Positions 48,533 through 59,782 of a stretch of 64,000 nucleotides of DNA are shown here, one piece after another. The notes beneath the pieces are model-generated. The model was given only the letters and a program-made list of their open reading frames with translations, was not told the origin of the DNA and made no database searches. The stretch covers positions 17,950,887 to 18,014,886 of the forward strand of contig CM037874.1 in NCBI GenBank assembly GCA_021292105.1, in the 5' to 3' direction. Position 1 is the stretch's first letter, and every line of letters begins with the position of its first letter. The DNA is from Anadara kagoshimensis (lineage: Eukaryota > Mollusca > Bivalvia > Arcoida > Arcidae). Made by a program: the position numbers and the translations under genes.

Positions 48533-51500
48533 TTCTAACATACCCATTCCTCCAAATAAGATGTCATTTTCGTTTAATTTCGGTGGAGGTGTAGTGATAG
48601 GAGGTACTGTAACGTAAAATGAATGATACAACTACATTTCAACAACAAAACTAATTCATAATAACAATTTTTGTATTTTGCTAATTTGCGTATACATCCT
48701 GAAACATTCTATTGTCTCTAGGTCTTCGTTGCATTGACAGGTGAGTGATTGATTGTCTACAATACATTTTACAATTACAAAGAGGTATTGCGGGTTTGAT
48801 AAGCGCTTTTTTACATTACCTTCTAGAACGTAACAATGTATTTTTAAACACCTGAGGATTTCGCATTCTATAACTAGACCAGGTGTTTTTCCTTGACGAA
48901 AAGAGGCTGTTACACAAACCGTAACTTCCATAATCTTAATTTTTTTTATCTCTATACAATAAGCAGAAAACTAGAATAATAATGTATTAACTAACACCAC
49001 GCTTCACTAAGAATTCACGGGTGACGTGTGAAGATTTTATCGTATAAAAATATTCCGTGACTTGATCTTCTAGTAAGAAGTATCTTTGCAAGAAGAAAGT
49101 TATTGTTTTTACAACAATACATTTGCAGAAAAGGCAAAATTAAAAAAGTTTAAAATTAAATAAAAAGTCTATAAAGAAAAAAAGATACTGGGCTGGGATT
49201 TGAAACCATGTCTTAGAAAGCTTACTCTCTACTCACAGTTTTAGTTTTCCCTAATTTTCAAAAATTGATCAATTTGTCCTGATAGAACCAATTTTCTGAA
49301 AACTCCTAAAGATTGCGTTTTTAAAATACTTTCAGAAACAATAACGTTAAAGTTGGTCCTCTGAGGAGAACAATTTGAAAAAAAATATCAAAGACAGAAA
49401 AATCCTCTCGTTTTTGAAATTTTTGCATATGAGAGCATAAAGATGGGCTTGCTAAGAAAAGTCTAAGTTAAATACTGTAGATCACTTTTATTTCGCGAGA
49501 GATTTATTTTCACGTAAATTCGCGACTCATTCCATTCGCGAATTCAAATATCACGTAATTATTTCCAGCACTTAGATATTTCTATGTTGACATACATATT
49601 TTTAACAAGATTCAAAACGCAAATTTAAATATTCGTGAATGAAGCCAAGATGGTCTTGACGCGAAATTTTCTACTCGCGAAAAATAAGTGATCTACAGTA
49701 GACCTTTGTAGGAGCCAAAATCTGAAAATTTACATAAAATACTACTACCTTTTTATTAAAGTACAACGGTATTTAGACTTTTATTTTTTTTTTAAAAAAA
49801 CCAAAACGGTCCATTTAGAACAAAATCCTATCAAACCCGTCATACCTCTTTCATTCTTATCCCACTCGTAACGGGTGTATTTAGCTAAAAGGGAGGAGGG
49901 TTTTACCTTTTTACCCGGAGAACTCGGACTTAAAACCCTTGAGAAAGTTTACGTGTTTAACTTAATTTCACTGTTTCAAACCTCTTACTTTGCTTTTAGT
50001 TTGTGATTTAAAGATGGATTTATTTCATTCATTTCCCATCACTTAGAAATACAAATGTATAAAAATAAAGGTAAAACAAAAATGTGATCTCAATTAAAAA
50101 TTTAAACTTTGTGCACGACTAATAATGTAAATCCTTTCCTTTAACTGCATCCTTAACTAAAAGATGAACATAAACAATTATACAAAAAGTTGGCGATATA
50201 AAATATTCACATTTTTTGGATATATAATAGAACGATTAATCCCTAATTTATCATGTGTTAGAAATACAATTTATAGCACTTGATTTTATTAATTTTTCAC
50301 GAATATTGATAGTATATTGTGCCATTATAAAATGTGAAGTAAATGCATTATGAAAAACATACCTTCACAAGTTCTGATTGAGAGTTTTACTTTTATGGAA
50401 TTCAGCGCATCGAAATCATCCACTTCAAATTTGTATTCCTCACCTGGTTTACTTGCCATAATACTCAACTCGTTTTCATCAACCTGTTATAAATATACAG
50501 TAATTAATAAGTTATCTTAATAAAAATACACTTATTTAATTGAAGTAACCAAAGTCAGAGTATAAAAACAGGAACGAAGCCTAATCGCATTATCAGACAA
50601 TATTTACAGTGGTCACTAACCGCCTACAATAAACTTGGTTCATTTATTAATGACTTCAATTGGTCACATTATGACGTAATGTGCATTAAAGGGAACCACG
50701 CGTCTTTTTAAGTCGAAGTACAAAACGGCGCATACAATGTTGAGGTCAAAATGAAAAGTGATGTTGGACTTAAAATCAGTATTATTGTAATTGTATGGCA
50801 AATGATAAAAAATGATTTAAATAACTATAGTAAAGTACGTTTAGCGTTGATTTCGATACGCACATTATTGTTGTTTCTTGAATGGATACACCATTTGGAA
50901 TTTGTAGATTTCGTGGATCAGCTTTTCCCGGTATTGGATTTGCATGGCGATGAACATATTTTTAGAACATGAAAAGTGTACTTATTATACCGTAAACGGC
51001 AGCTAGTATAATCTTGAAGGCAATTTTGATTCGGATGGGTGATTACAAAATTTGTGTATTCCAAGAGAAAATTCTAATTCATCCCAATTTAGGTAATATT
51101 TGTTTTCCCTACCTTGTGTTTTTATGGTAGTTTTTGTTTTCAGAAATTGTGACAGTACAAAATGTAATTACAAGTGCCTGTGGATCAATATATAAACACG
51201 ACATTTTTCTCCCTATCTTGTCGAGTATGTTACTTAATATATATTTTTGTGCTAATTAATTATAAATATTGAAATAAAAGCGTAGGAGGTCATGTCAATG
51301 TTGTTTGCCTCTTAGGTAGTTTACTAAATGTTTGTCCGAGTTTACCTGATAACCGATTCCAATAACAAAAATAACGATCCCTTCCTGGTGAGCCAAAACA
51401 CTCTCTGATTTAGTCCTGTCCCCGTCACTGGACTGTCCGTCAGTTAGTATTATCGCTATATGAGGAACATCTGTTCTCTCTTTTGGACCATTAAAAGCTG

Positions 51501-51680
51501 TTGTTCTGATATAACTTAGAGCATCCCCTGTATTTGTTCCGCCATTCTCCTTTCCTATTTGCCCTATCTGATCAAGTACTTCCTCTTTAGTAGTATATGT
51601 TCCCAAATCGAACTTTGGATAGTAGGTGTCACTGTAAATTGAAGTGAATTAGATGAGCAAACAAGAATATTTGATGCTTC

Positions 51681-51731
<51 letters not shown>

Positions 51732-54700
51732 TAGTATTCATGCAGTAGCAGAAGAGTAAAACACTTCGATATTAACATTACGTATAAACGGAGTGCAGAA
51801 TGGAGTCAATTGCAAGTAGTTATTTAACAATCAGAAACCAAGTCCAGAGTAAAGGCGCCGAATAGATATTTTCGGATGCTAGGAGTCTGAATGAACAGAA
51901 CATCAAAGCTAACGAGGAACAGAGACGACTTGCTGATTCGGCACTTATACGCTACCTTACCGTTCGAATAAAAAACAACTGTAAAACATGAATATGTGTA
52001 TTAATCATTAAAATGTAGATTATGCATTATACTTATTGTAACATTGACAACCTTTAATAACAATTAACAAATTATTTCGTGAAATGTATAAGTTTATCGG
52101 ATGTCGTTTTATTGTATGAACCAATCAGATGAAAAGAAATTCACAAGAGGTTTAAAATAGAAACGCGGAAATAAGTCCTGTGTATTGTTCTTTGTTCTTT
52201 GATAAACTTATTACGAAAAGACATACTGGCGTCATTTAGAAATTCAAACAAAAGAAAAAAACGTAATTGTACGAAATGATTCCTGTACTTGATGAAGCAG
52301 GAAAACTGTACTTAGTCTTAACTCATAAAATTATTTTAAGATAACCAATTAGATTTAATAAACGAAATAAAACGGTCAAGCTGAATCCGGGTTCAAAACA
52401 GAGTTCACCTTTGTGATAGAATTCTCTCTTCAAAAGCTTAATAGTCACTTAATTTTTATTTTTAATATTTTTGCATTTAAAACTGCAAATATGACGTAAT
52501 CGTGTAAACTAATTAGGACTAGCTACTTATGTGATTTGATAAAAGACACTCTGTGGTTTTATATCATGGTTTAATACCTAACTACATGTATTTGTTGTTT
52601 TACGTCGCATCAACATTTTTTAAACTATTTACAATGAAATCATCTCTTTTCTTACCAAACACGCTTGTGTTTGCGTGAGACGCGTACGCGCGAGTTTTTC
52701 TTTATGGTCTAGCCGTACTAGCGCGCATTCAATGCGACTTTATGATGACAGTTGAAGCTAGACACTGATCCGTATATGCTCATTTTAGTCCATTCCCTTC
52801 TTTCTGTGGGAATTAGGGTTATTTCCCATCGGACCATAGGTAACGAGAATCGTATTTTTCACACCAAATGTGACTGATATAAAAGGCATAGGGCATTGTT
52901 ACGCCACATAGCGGTGTTGCCGCATAAACGCGCCCAACACGTCTATGCGGGGAATTCTAACGCATAAAGAGGTCCACCACGTTTATGCGGCGGCGTTCAA
53001 CGCATAAAGATGTGTTGCTTATATGCGGCGCAAGGCTGCCTTTTTGACGCATAAAGATGGCTGATTTTAACGAGTTGGTATGAAATTTAAAAAAAAACTG
53101 ATATCTCGACAAAAACGGTGGTGGTGATAAATTATGACGACGACGGTGACAATTGAGAATTTATGTTGTTGGTGTTGTTGATAATGGTAATAATAATACG
53201 AGGATGGGGACAGGGACAATGAGAGCGCAACGACGATGTTACCGTCGTCGTGCCGACGGCGGTGGCGTTCATGACTGTTGATGATCGTTAAATTGTGATT
53301 TTGGCAGAATTTCGACTTTTGATTTAATAATAATAATAATAATATAATGATGATCATCACGATGGTGGTGGTGTTTTATGTGAAGGTGGTAATAATAATG
53401 GAGGTGTAAATGCAGGTGATGATAGTAATTGTTTTCTTTATGCGGCGGAATGTAGCCTTTTTGCCGCATAAAAGCTTTCTGTTTATGCGTTGAAATTCCC
53501 CGCATAGACGTGATGGAACACGTTTATGCGGCAACACCGCTATGTGGCGTAACAGGGCATGTTAAATGAATGTTGAATGAATAATTTTGGAAATTATGTT
53601 GCTTTAATATATTTGTCGCAAAGGCACTGACCTGAAAGTTATTAGTCCAATCCTAGTTTTATCCGGGCCAATATCAAAATTATTGACGATTTCCTTTGTA
53701 AACGTTAGCATCTTTTGGTAGTTGGCATTTGATATGCTAGCTGAGGAATCCAACACGAATACAACATCAGCCGGCTTCCCTCCACACGCTGAAAGAGTAG
53801 TAGAACAATAAAAATAAAATAATAAAAAGGTAAGATGACATTCCCATTTCAAATGTATATTGTAATTTATTATTTTATTTATATATACTGCTAATAAGAA
53901 TGACAATAACACGTTGCAAATGCACATACAATTTGGGTTTTCTAACAATACAGTAAATATGCATGTTAAACAAAATATTCTGAGAATCAATACACACGTA
54001 CCGATATGGCATACAACCAATTATAGGTAAACTTAGCTACAGTAGTTATCACATTATTATTTATAGAACATTTTTACTCATATTCAATTTTAAACTGAAA
54101 AAATAAATCAGGAAACACAAAACGGCATCACTACTTCAATTGTAAATTATAGTTATCCTTAAGATAATTTTCAAAGCTTATATATGCACTTACCTTTGCT
54201 TTCTGTTGCTGCTGTTGTTGTCGTTATTGCCTACAATGTTTTATGGAGAGAAATAAAAATTAAATTTCAAAAAAAAATTCGACAAACGTAGCAGAATTTG
54301 TTATTGGTGATTCAAGACAGGCAGAAGTTTTGCTTAACTGCTAACAGAGTGAAAACTTAACAAACAACCTAAGACTTCCGTAATAAGTCCTTACAATTAA
54401 ATTGCTCAATAAAACCAGAATTTACGCCATTGTCTTTTCCTCCTATCAAAATTTTCTTTACACAAATAGAAGGGAAAAACAAAAACGCCAATCCATGTTC
54501 AAATCAAAATCACAAAGCAAAGTAAAAACTTTTAAAGTAGCAAATAATGTTAAACACGCGTACGTGGACATCCATAGGGAAGTGGGAGAGGATGCTCCGA
54601 AAGGTTACCTATAATTCGTATATTCTGTACAGCTTGCTACATCCGTCACATGAACTAAGAATCCAAGGAACATGGAGCTATAGGACTTCAAAGGTATCCA

Positions 54701-55185
54701 GTGTTATTATATGCTTAGCCTCTGGTGTCGATGAAATTACCTTTGCATTGTTACAAATAATCCTTATATATATCGCCTATGTCGATATTTGGATTAATTG
54801 ATGTACACTCCAGACTTTATCGACATCTTGAGTTTTATTGGCGATTCCTGTCTAGTTAGACATTGATACGTGATCAGAGGAGTTTTAAAGTGAATTTAAT
54901 CATTTGTTTTCGTGAAATTGTTTTGCGCGATTTTAACACAAAATAGCTTTCTTTGCATATTCGGGAAAACGCTGGTGTCTCTATTTACAACAGGTATCAA
55001 TAAAAGTAACAATATACAGTTTCATAGCGTATAAATTAATTTTCCTCTGATAAAACTACGTTTGTTAAAAACAACTTTATCCTTAATCAAGTTCATCCTA
55101 CTTTAAACATATAATTAAAATATATACTTACGCCATATGTAACAACGTACAAAACTATAAGAAAGATTATTGCCATGTTGAACAT
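47437..55185 (-). CDS. Secreted protein with two VWA domains, seven exons (VWA gene 2)
   Basis: Exons in transcript order: 55185-55132, 54230-54194, 53788-53632, 51631-51346, 50483-50363, 48606-48544, 47996-47437. All GT-AG and in phase; 1278 nt, 425 aa. Residues 1-18 are a signal peptide (MFNMAIIFLIVLYVVTYG), then a Thr/Ala linker. VWA domain 1 (about 37-215) has a complete MIDAS: D44-S-S-A-S48, T115/T117, D147-G. A Pro/Thr linker (about 219-232) leads to VWA domain 2 (about 242-420), which has lost MIDAS: the first strand reads TFAADTADIG and the Asp loop ITDA. Cys pairs 32/217 and 241/422 likely staple each domain. The plan equals that of VWA gene 1 about 11 kb away, but introns cut the domains elsewhere (domain 2 is a single exon here), so the split is old. 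Likely a collagen- or matrix-binding extracellular protein; a byssus or shell role is possible but unproven. A TATA-like TATAAAAATG lies about 35 bp upstream of the ATG. Confidence 0.9.
48477..48530. repeat. (GA)n microsatellite
   Basis: An uninterrupted GA run just downstream of the linker exon at 48544-48606 of VWA gene 2, inside the intron. Confidence 0.95.
49473..49700. mobile_element. MITE with CTGTAGATCACTT ends
   Basis: Inverted ends TACTGTAGATCACTTTTATT and the complement of AAAATAAGTGATCTACAGTA, with TA at each border. The internal TCGCGAGAG / CTCGCGAAA and CGCGAATT motifs also pair. It is in an intron of VWA gene 2. Confidence 0.75.
51686..51727. repeat. (AC)n microsatellite
   Basis: An uninterrupted AC run in the intron upstream of the exon at 51346-51631. 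Confidence 0.95.
52590..52790 (-). mobile_element. SINE family A, diverged fragment
   Basis: The stretch from TTTTACGTCGCATCAAC to CATTCAATGCGACTTTATG follows the order seen in the family A bodies at 1135 and 13385. The tRNA-like head is absent. Low similarity, so tentative. Confidence 0.4.
52897..53554. mobile_element. 658-bp element with perfect 34-bp inverted ends and 6-bp target duplication
   Basis: The first 34 bases (TGTTACGCCACATAGCGGTG and on to CATAAACG) and the last 34 are exact reverse complements. GGGCAT flanks both sides (52891-52896, 53555-53560). Inside both ends, copies of GCGGCA / CGCATAAA-type motifs recur in both orientations, probably protein-binding sites. The centre is GAT/TAA-rich without a coding frame. 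The TGT...ACA termini and 6-bp duplication do not immediately fit hAT, Tc1/mariner or PIF/Harbinger. Superfamily unassigned. It is in an intron of VWA gene 2. Confidence 0.85.
54475..54730 (+). repeat. Dispersed repeat, family C, copy 5
   Basis: ATCCATGTTCAAATCAAAAT, CAAAGCAAAGTAAAAACTTT, GGAACATGGAGCTATAGGAC and GGTATCCAGTGTTAT follow the family order. It lies in the first intron of VWA gene 2. Confidence 0.55.
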
Positions 55186-55605
55186 CTCGACGCAGTATGT
55201 TCCAGAGATCACATTTTTATATGTTTTATATGTCATAAAAATTAATACGAGAGGTCACCATTGACATAAACACGGAACACATTAATGTCATTACGCAAGA
55301 TTAACGAATTAATCACCATGTATTTTAATGGATATGAGTAGCAGGGGACGGACAATTTAATCCATGGTTTGTCAGCTTCAATATCGTTTTTCCATGAATA
55401 TAGGTTTAAATCTCTACGGAAGGATCCTAATTTCCGTATTTTTTCGATCTGTGTCTGTAGGGAACTGCGCTTAGATAACCTCAATAAAATAAAACGGTTT
55501 ATTAATGAAATAATTTATATGAGTGACATATGTATTGTCAGTATTTGTTTACGATTAGACGGGAAATTGATATTTCGTTATTACCTTTACACAATATGCT
55601 AAATT
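55186..55605. other. 5' flank of VWA gene 2
   Basis: Presumed promoter. On the minus strand a TATAAAAATG lies near 55221-55212 with a CATAAAACATATAAAA context. No other signal is identifiable. Confidence 0.35.
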
Positions 55606-55805
55606 ACAATACAGATCTGTCAAAAGATTAAGACTGAGTTGGTACTTTCAAATCTCAACGCTAGCGAAATCTCTTTAACGTTTAGGCAGCTGCTATCTAC
55701 ATCTCAACAGTTGTTCTGCCTCTAGCTATCCTTATCTCAGCAAATCGCTAGCTTAGCGTCGACTCCTTTTCAATATTTCACAACTTTCGACACATATGTA
55801 CTGTA
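55606..55805. mobile_element. MITE, CAGACCTGTCGAAA family, diverged copy 3
   Basis: Left end ATACAGATCTGTCAAAAG and right end CTTTCGACACATATGTACTG are diverged versions of the ends at 15125 and 36171. Element length is about 200 bp in all copies. Confidence 0.5.
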
Positions 55806-56116
55806 AGTACCCTGACAAGATCAAAGACATTTCATTTATCACAGAGAGGGATAATAACAAACAGAATAAGAGAAAAACAATGAAAATCCCTTTTTTTTCT
55901 CTACAGCTATATACCATAGGGAAAACTAGTTTTACTCTTGATCATTCCTGATACACATACAATTGAAAACAAAAACGAAATTTTTAAGGTAGGGCCGTAT
56001 TTATCAAACATCTTGGGAAATTTTTTGTTCCTAAGTTGCTTGTACAAGCAGGACCTTAAGCTTTTCCCTAACAGGAATACTTGACAATTTATCTAACTGG
56101 ATATTTTACACTACTC

Positions 56117-56388
56117 TTTTATACCCCGCTTAAAAGTGGGGGGTATATAGTGATAGGGGTGTCCGTCCGTGTGTCCGTCCGTCCTTCCTTAGGGTACCTA
56201 TCTCTTATCCGCAACTCCTCCTAAACCCTTCAATGGATTTTCATGAAACTTTCACACAATCTTTGTGATATAATGTAGATGTGCATCGTCTATTTAAAAT
56301 TTGACCCGATGGATTTTTTTATGTGGGGGGGGGGGGGGGGGAGCGGGGTATTTTTGTGAGCTTGTGGCTCACAGTTTTTGTAGTTTTA
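56117..56388 (+). repeat. Dispersed repeat, family D, copy 3
   Basis: TATACCCCGCTTAAAAGTGG, then GTCCGTCC units, then a G-run (about 56325-56341), then GTGAGCTTGTGGCTCAC. Same order as the copies at 8617 and 40354. Confidence 0.8.
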
Positions 56389-57122
56389 ATGTACCTTAGT
56401 GTAATTGAAAAGTCATCCTGCAGACCAATCTTCTTTTTTTGTCATTTATACTAGTCGCATGTTGTTATGTTTTATATGTCACTGTTACATTGACATCAGC
56501 TCAGTGCATGTTTCACCACTTTTACATTTGTCATTTGATGTCCATGGAGATTTTGGGGTTGAACAAAATATTCAGGAGAGCAATAATATCAGGCACAGTT
56601 TCACAGTAAATCTGTAACCAAGATTTTTTTTAACTTAAAAAAGGAAAAGTATCGAATCTTTTTAATTTTGTTATTTTTATATAATAAAAAATTTAAATCC
56701 CAATTTCACGATAAACTTAAGGTTATATATCTGCAATCTAGTTTTGTTTGTCAAAATTTGTCAGGTTAATGTCATAGTTAAGAAATGATTGTAAAAGTGG
56801 GGCCAGTTATATTTATTGTATTATTATTATAAATGGATGATCCTTCCAAGAGCAATAGCTCGATGTCTATTATTTAAGAAATTTTAAAAAGTTTTGTGCA
56901 CAGTACAATATATTGCAAGAAAAAATGAAACTGAGAAATAGTAGCTTTGTTTATCATTTATTCAATTGGAACATCTCATACAAAGCCACAAGCTTAGGTA
57001 TATACTCTCAAAACATACTGGAATAAATATCCGTGTAAATGTTCAATCAGTCAAATTTTCATAAATTATCAAGATTAGTTCATGTTTTGTGTTTAAGAAT
57101 TCGTATGTATATGTTAAAAGTT
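56389..57122. other. Spacer 3' of the lectin/EGF gene
   Basis: No gene. A segment near 56750-56815 (GTCAGGTTAATGTCATAGTT) is a relative of the hairpin family at 4874. Otherwise AT-rich. Confidence 0.35.
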
Positions 57123-59751
57123 TCAATTTTGTAGCCTTGTTGTTTGAAATTTTCCCTTTATCTGGTCAACAGGCGGTTTGTTATAATTTCTCATTATATT
57201 TTCCAATCTATTATTGTCAATAGTATCCCTGTACCTACAAAAAATAAATAATACCATTACACTCCTCAATTGTATAGGGATGGAAGTAATATAATTCAAC
57301 GCAATTTTTCCTTTCTTTTATACCCAAACAGTACAGATTGTAGAGAAAACAGTAGAAAATCACTGATTTTCGACAAGTTAATGAAAGGTATTAGTTGTCG
57401 CATAAAATAGTAGTTGGTTCGCGACCTAATAAACTACTTGAACCATGCCAATGATTAGCATTATTCATAAAGATAGCTTTCAACGGAAGCTTTATCAGTG
57501 ACTTCAAAACGTAGATATATTTCTTCCCGTATTACCCTTGTCTTGTTCATTGCTCAACCAAATATCATAGAATTAACCATTATTATGTTACATTTCTATT
57601 TTGTTACATTATATGTTAGAAATAACTTTTATTTCCTGTGGTTTACGGGGCATAAACAAAGCGGAAGTGGAAATTCTCATAAACTTATTTCTTATATTTA
57701 CACTATCATTCCTTTACAGTATTTGCAAAAGGACAATCAATTTAGTTTAACAAAATTTAAAAAAAATCGCAACCGGTAGTTTTGTCTGTTAATGGAATAT
57801 TGGCATGTATCCCTTCAAAGCATTTAATTTTAGCCTCGCCTCCTTCAACGTTATTTCCTCCTATTGGAATGTTTAGCCGCGCCTGTTTTGACGTCACAAT
57901 AAACAAACAACAAACTCTTCCCTCTAAAAAAAAGACTTTACGAGAGATTGGCAGGTCATGTTAGTTTACGGGAATATAAATTTTACTCTTGTCAATCAGT
58001 TTATGTATTAAAAATACAGTAGTGATTTTAAAAAGTATATATGAATAAATACTTACTTTCTCACTTTGTACAACAAATATAGAGCGATCAAAAACATGCT
58101 AACTACTCCGAATCCTAAGGTAATCGCTATTGGTACTGTATAATCATTATAGCTGAAAAGAAATTTTAAAATTTATATAAATAGACTGAAATTATACTAA
58201 ACAGCGTTCAAAACAAGTACCGTATCCTATAATAATAATAATAATAATAATAATAGTTAAATATATTAGTTATAAAACTGCTAACAATGTTTGTATTACA
58301 ATTTTGAACTAAAACGTGTTAATACTCTAAGGGGTAAGATTTTGTTAACTAACTTTATAGTGGGGCAGATAAAACATTTTTTCAGGCCAATCTTTCAAAT
58401 TCGGATACAAGCATGAAATTTTGTGAGATGGTAGTCCTATAGTCACTGAATGCAAATTTAACGATGGCCACACAAAAAAATCAAAATGGCTGCCCAAATC
58501 CAATATGGCCGCCATGTGTTGGTAGAATAACATGTTGCATATATGTCTGTTGTTATTGAATAGCAGTTTTGGTTTATTTTGAGAAAATAATATTAGAAAC
58601 TTGAACAATATGACATAAAAGTATTATAAATCATCTAGGGGCAAGATTTTGTTAACTCAACTTTATTTACCCATCATTTAAAAAAATCCAAAATAATATA
58701 TAATAGAACTTACAGAATTGGCAATTAATACCAAAAGCTCCCCAAAAACAACGATATTCAAATTTATCAACGTAAGAAATACAGGAACCATGCACACACT
58801 TTACATTTGAGCAGCTGTCAATTTCTACAAAATAGTAAGAAAATTTCATGTATGAGTAAGAAATTAAACTCTTTCGTCCCCAAAGTAAAGTTTTAAATTA
58901 ATTGATCTCAATATGTGGTCATCATATTTATTTTTACACGTAACCAGTGTAACTAGCTAAACATGAGGTGCTTTCCCTTCTGCAACGCCCGGCCTCACTT
59001 TCCTTTGGCGGTAGAAGTTCAGGTGATTTATATAAACTGGAAGTTTTCAAAGTTGTTCGTGACTTTGATATGAATCGGTATACATGCATTTTCATTTCAA
59101 TTATGGTGTTAGTATCTGTTGTTTTGTTTAACGTTATTTTCATTGAAAAAATTATTCAAATATACTCGACATGGGAAAGTGCATGTTATAATTATTAGCT
59201 GCAATAATCTATTCTCTTTATAATCTCTTTTTTTCAATTTTCATAAACAAATATATTAATGTTGTTTATTCTCTTGGCTTGAAGTTAGTTTTACAGCTTG
59301 TTTGAAAATCAGGAGCTTTCTGATTTTATTTTATAATAACACTTTGTAACTCCTTCTATGCTAAATTTTATTTGAAAATTTAGTCCTATACATTTGCTGC
59401 AACAGAATTAATCATTTCTTGAATTTTACATGCAATCATCATCTCTGGTCAAAAACTATGTACATATGTATGATATGCGATGTGACTAAATGTTCATTTA
59501 CCTTAGATGTTGGATTTTATTGTCCACGGAAAAATAACATGACAAATAGTTTTGTTTTTAATTCTTATATTTGAAAAAGTAATAATTATAGTATTTAGTA
59601 GTTTATTTACCTATATCACAGTTTATACCATGGTATCCGGTGAACAGATGCAGGGAAACCCGTTTACTATATCAAAACAAGTTCCGTTCAAACATGGCGA
59701 CAAATGACATTCGTCGATTTCTAAAATAAAACAAAAATAAATTTAAAAATT

Positions 59752-59782
<31 letters not shown>

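Noticed and set aside
50751..50972. 73-codon frame on the plus strand
   Set aside because: It lies in an intron of VWA gene 2 on the opposite strand, without signal, domain or neighbouring exons.
52897..53554. His-rich frames translated from the GAT/CAT-rich centre
   Set aside because: Simple-sequence DNA inside a transposable element; the His runs come from trinucleotide repeats.
57498..57964. Open frames of 93 and 60 codons on the plus strand
   Set aside because: Low-complexity AT-rich translations inside an intron of the lectin/EGF gene, with no recognisable domain or splice partners.
58329..58660. Solo LTR or small LTR element
   Set aside because: The direct repeats are only about 35 bp and imperfect, with no TG...CA ends, primer-binding site or polypurine tract.
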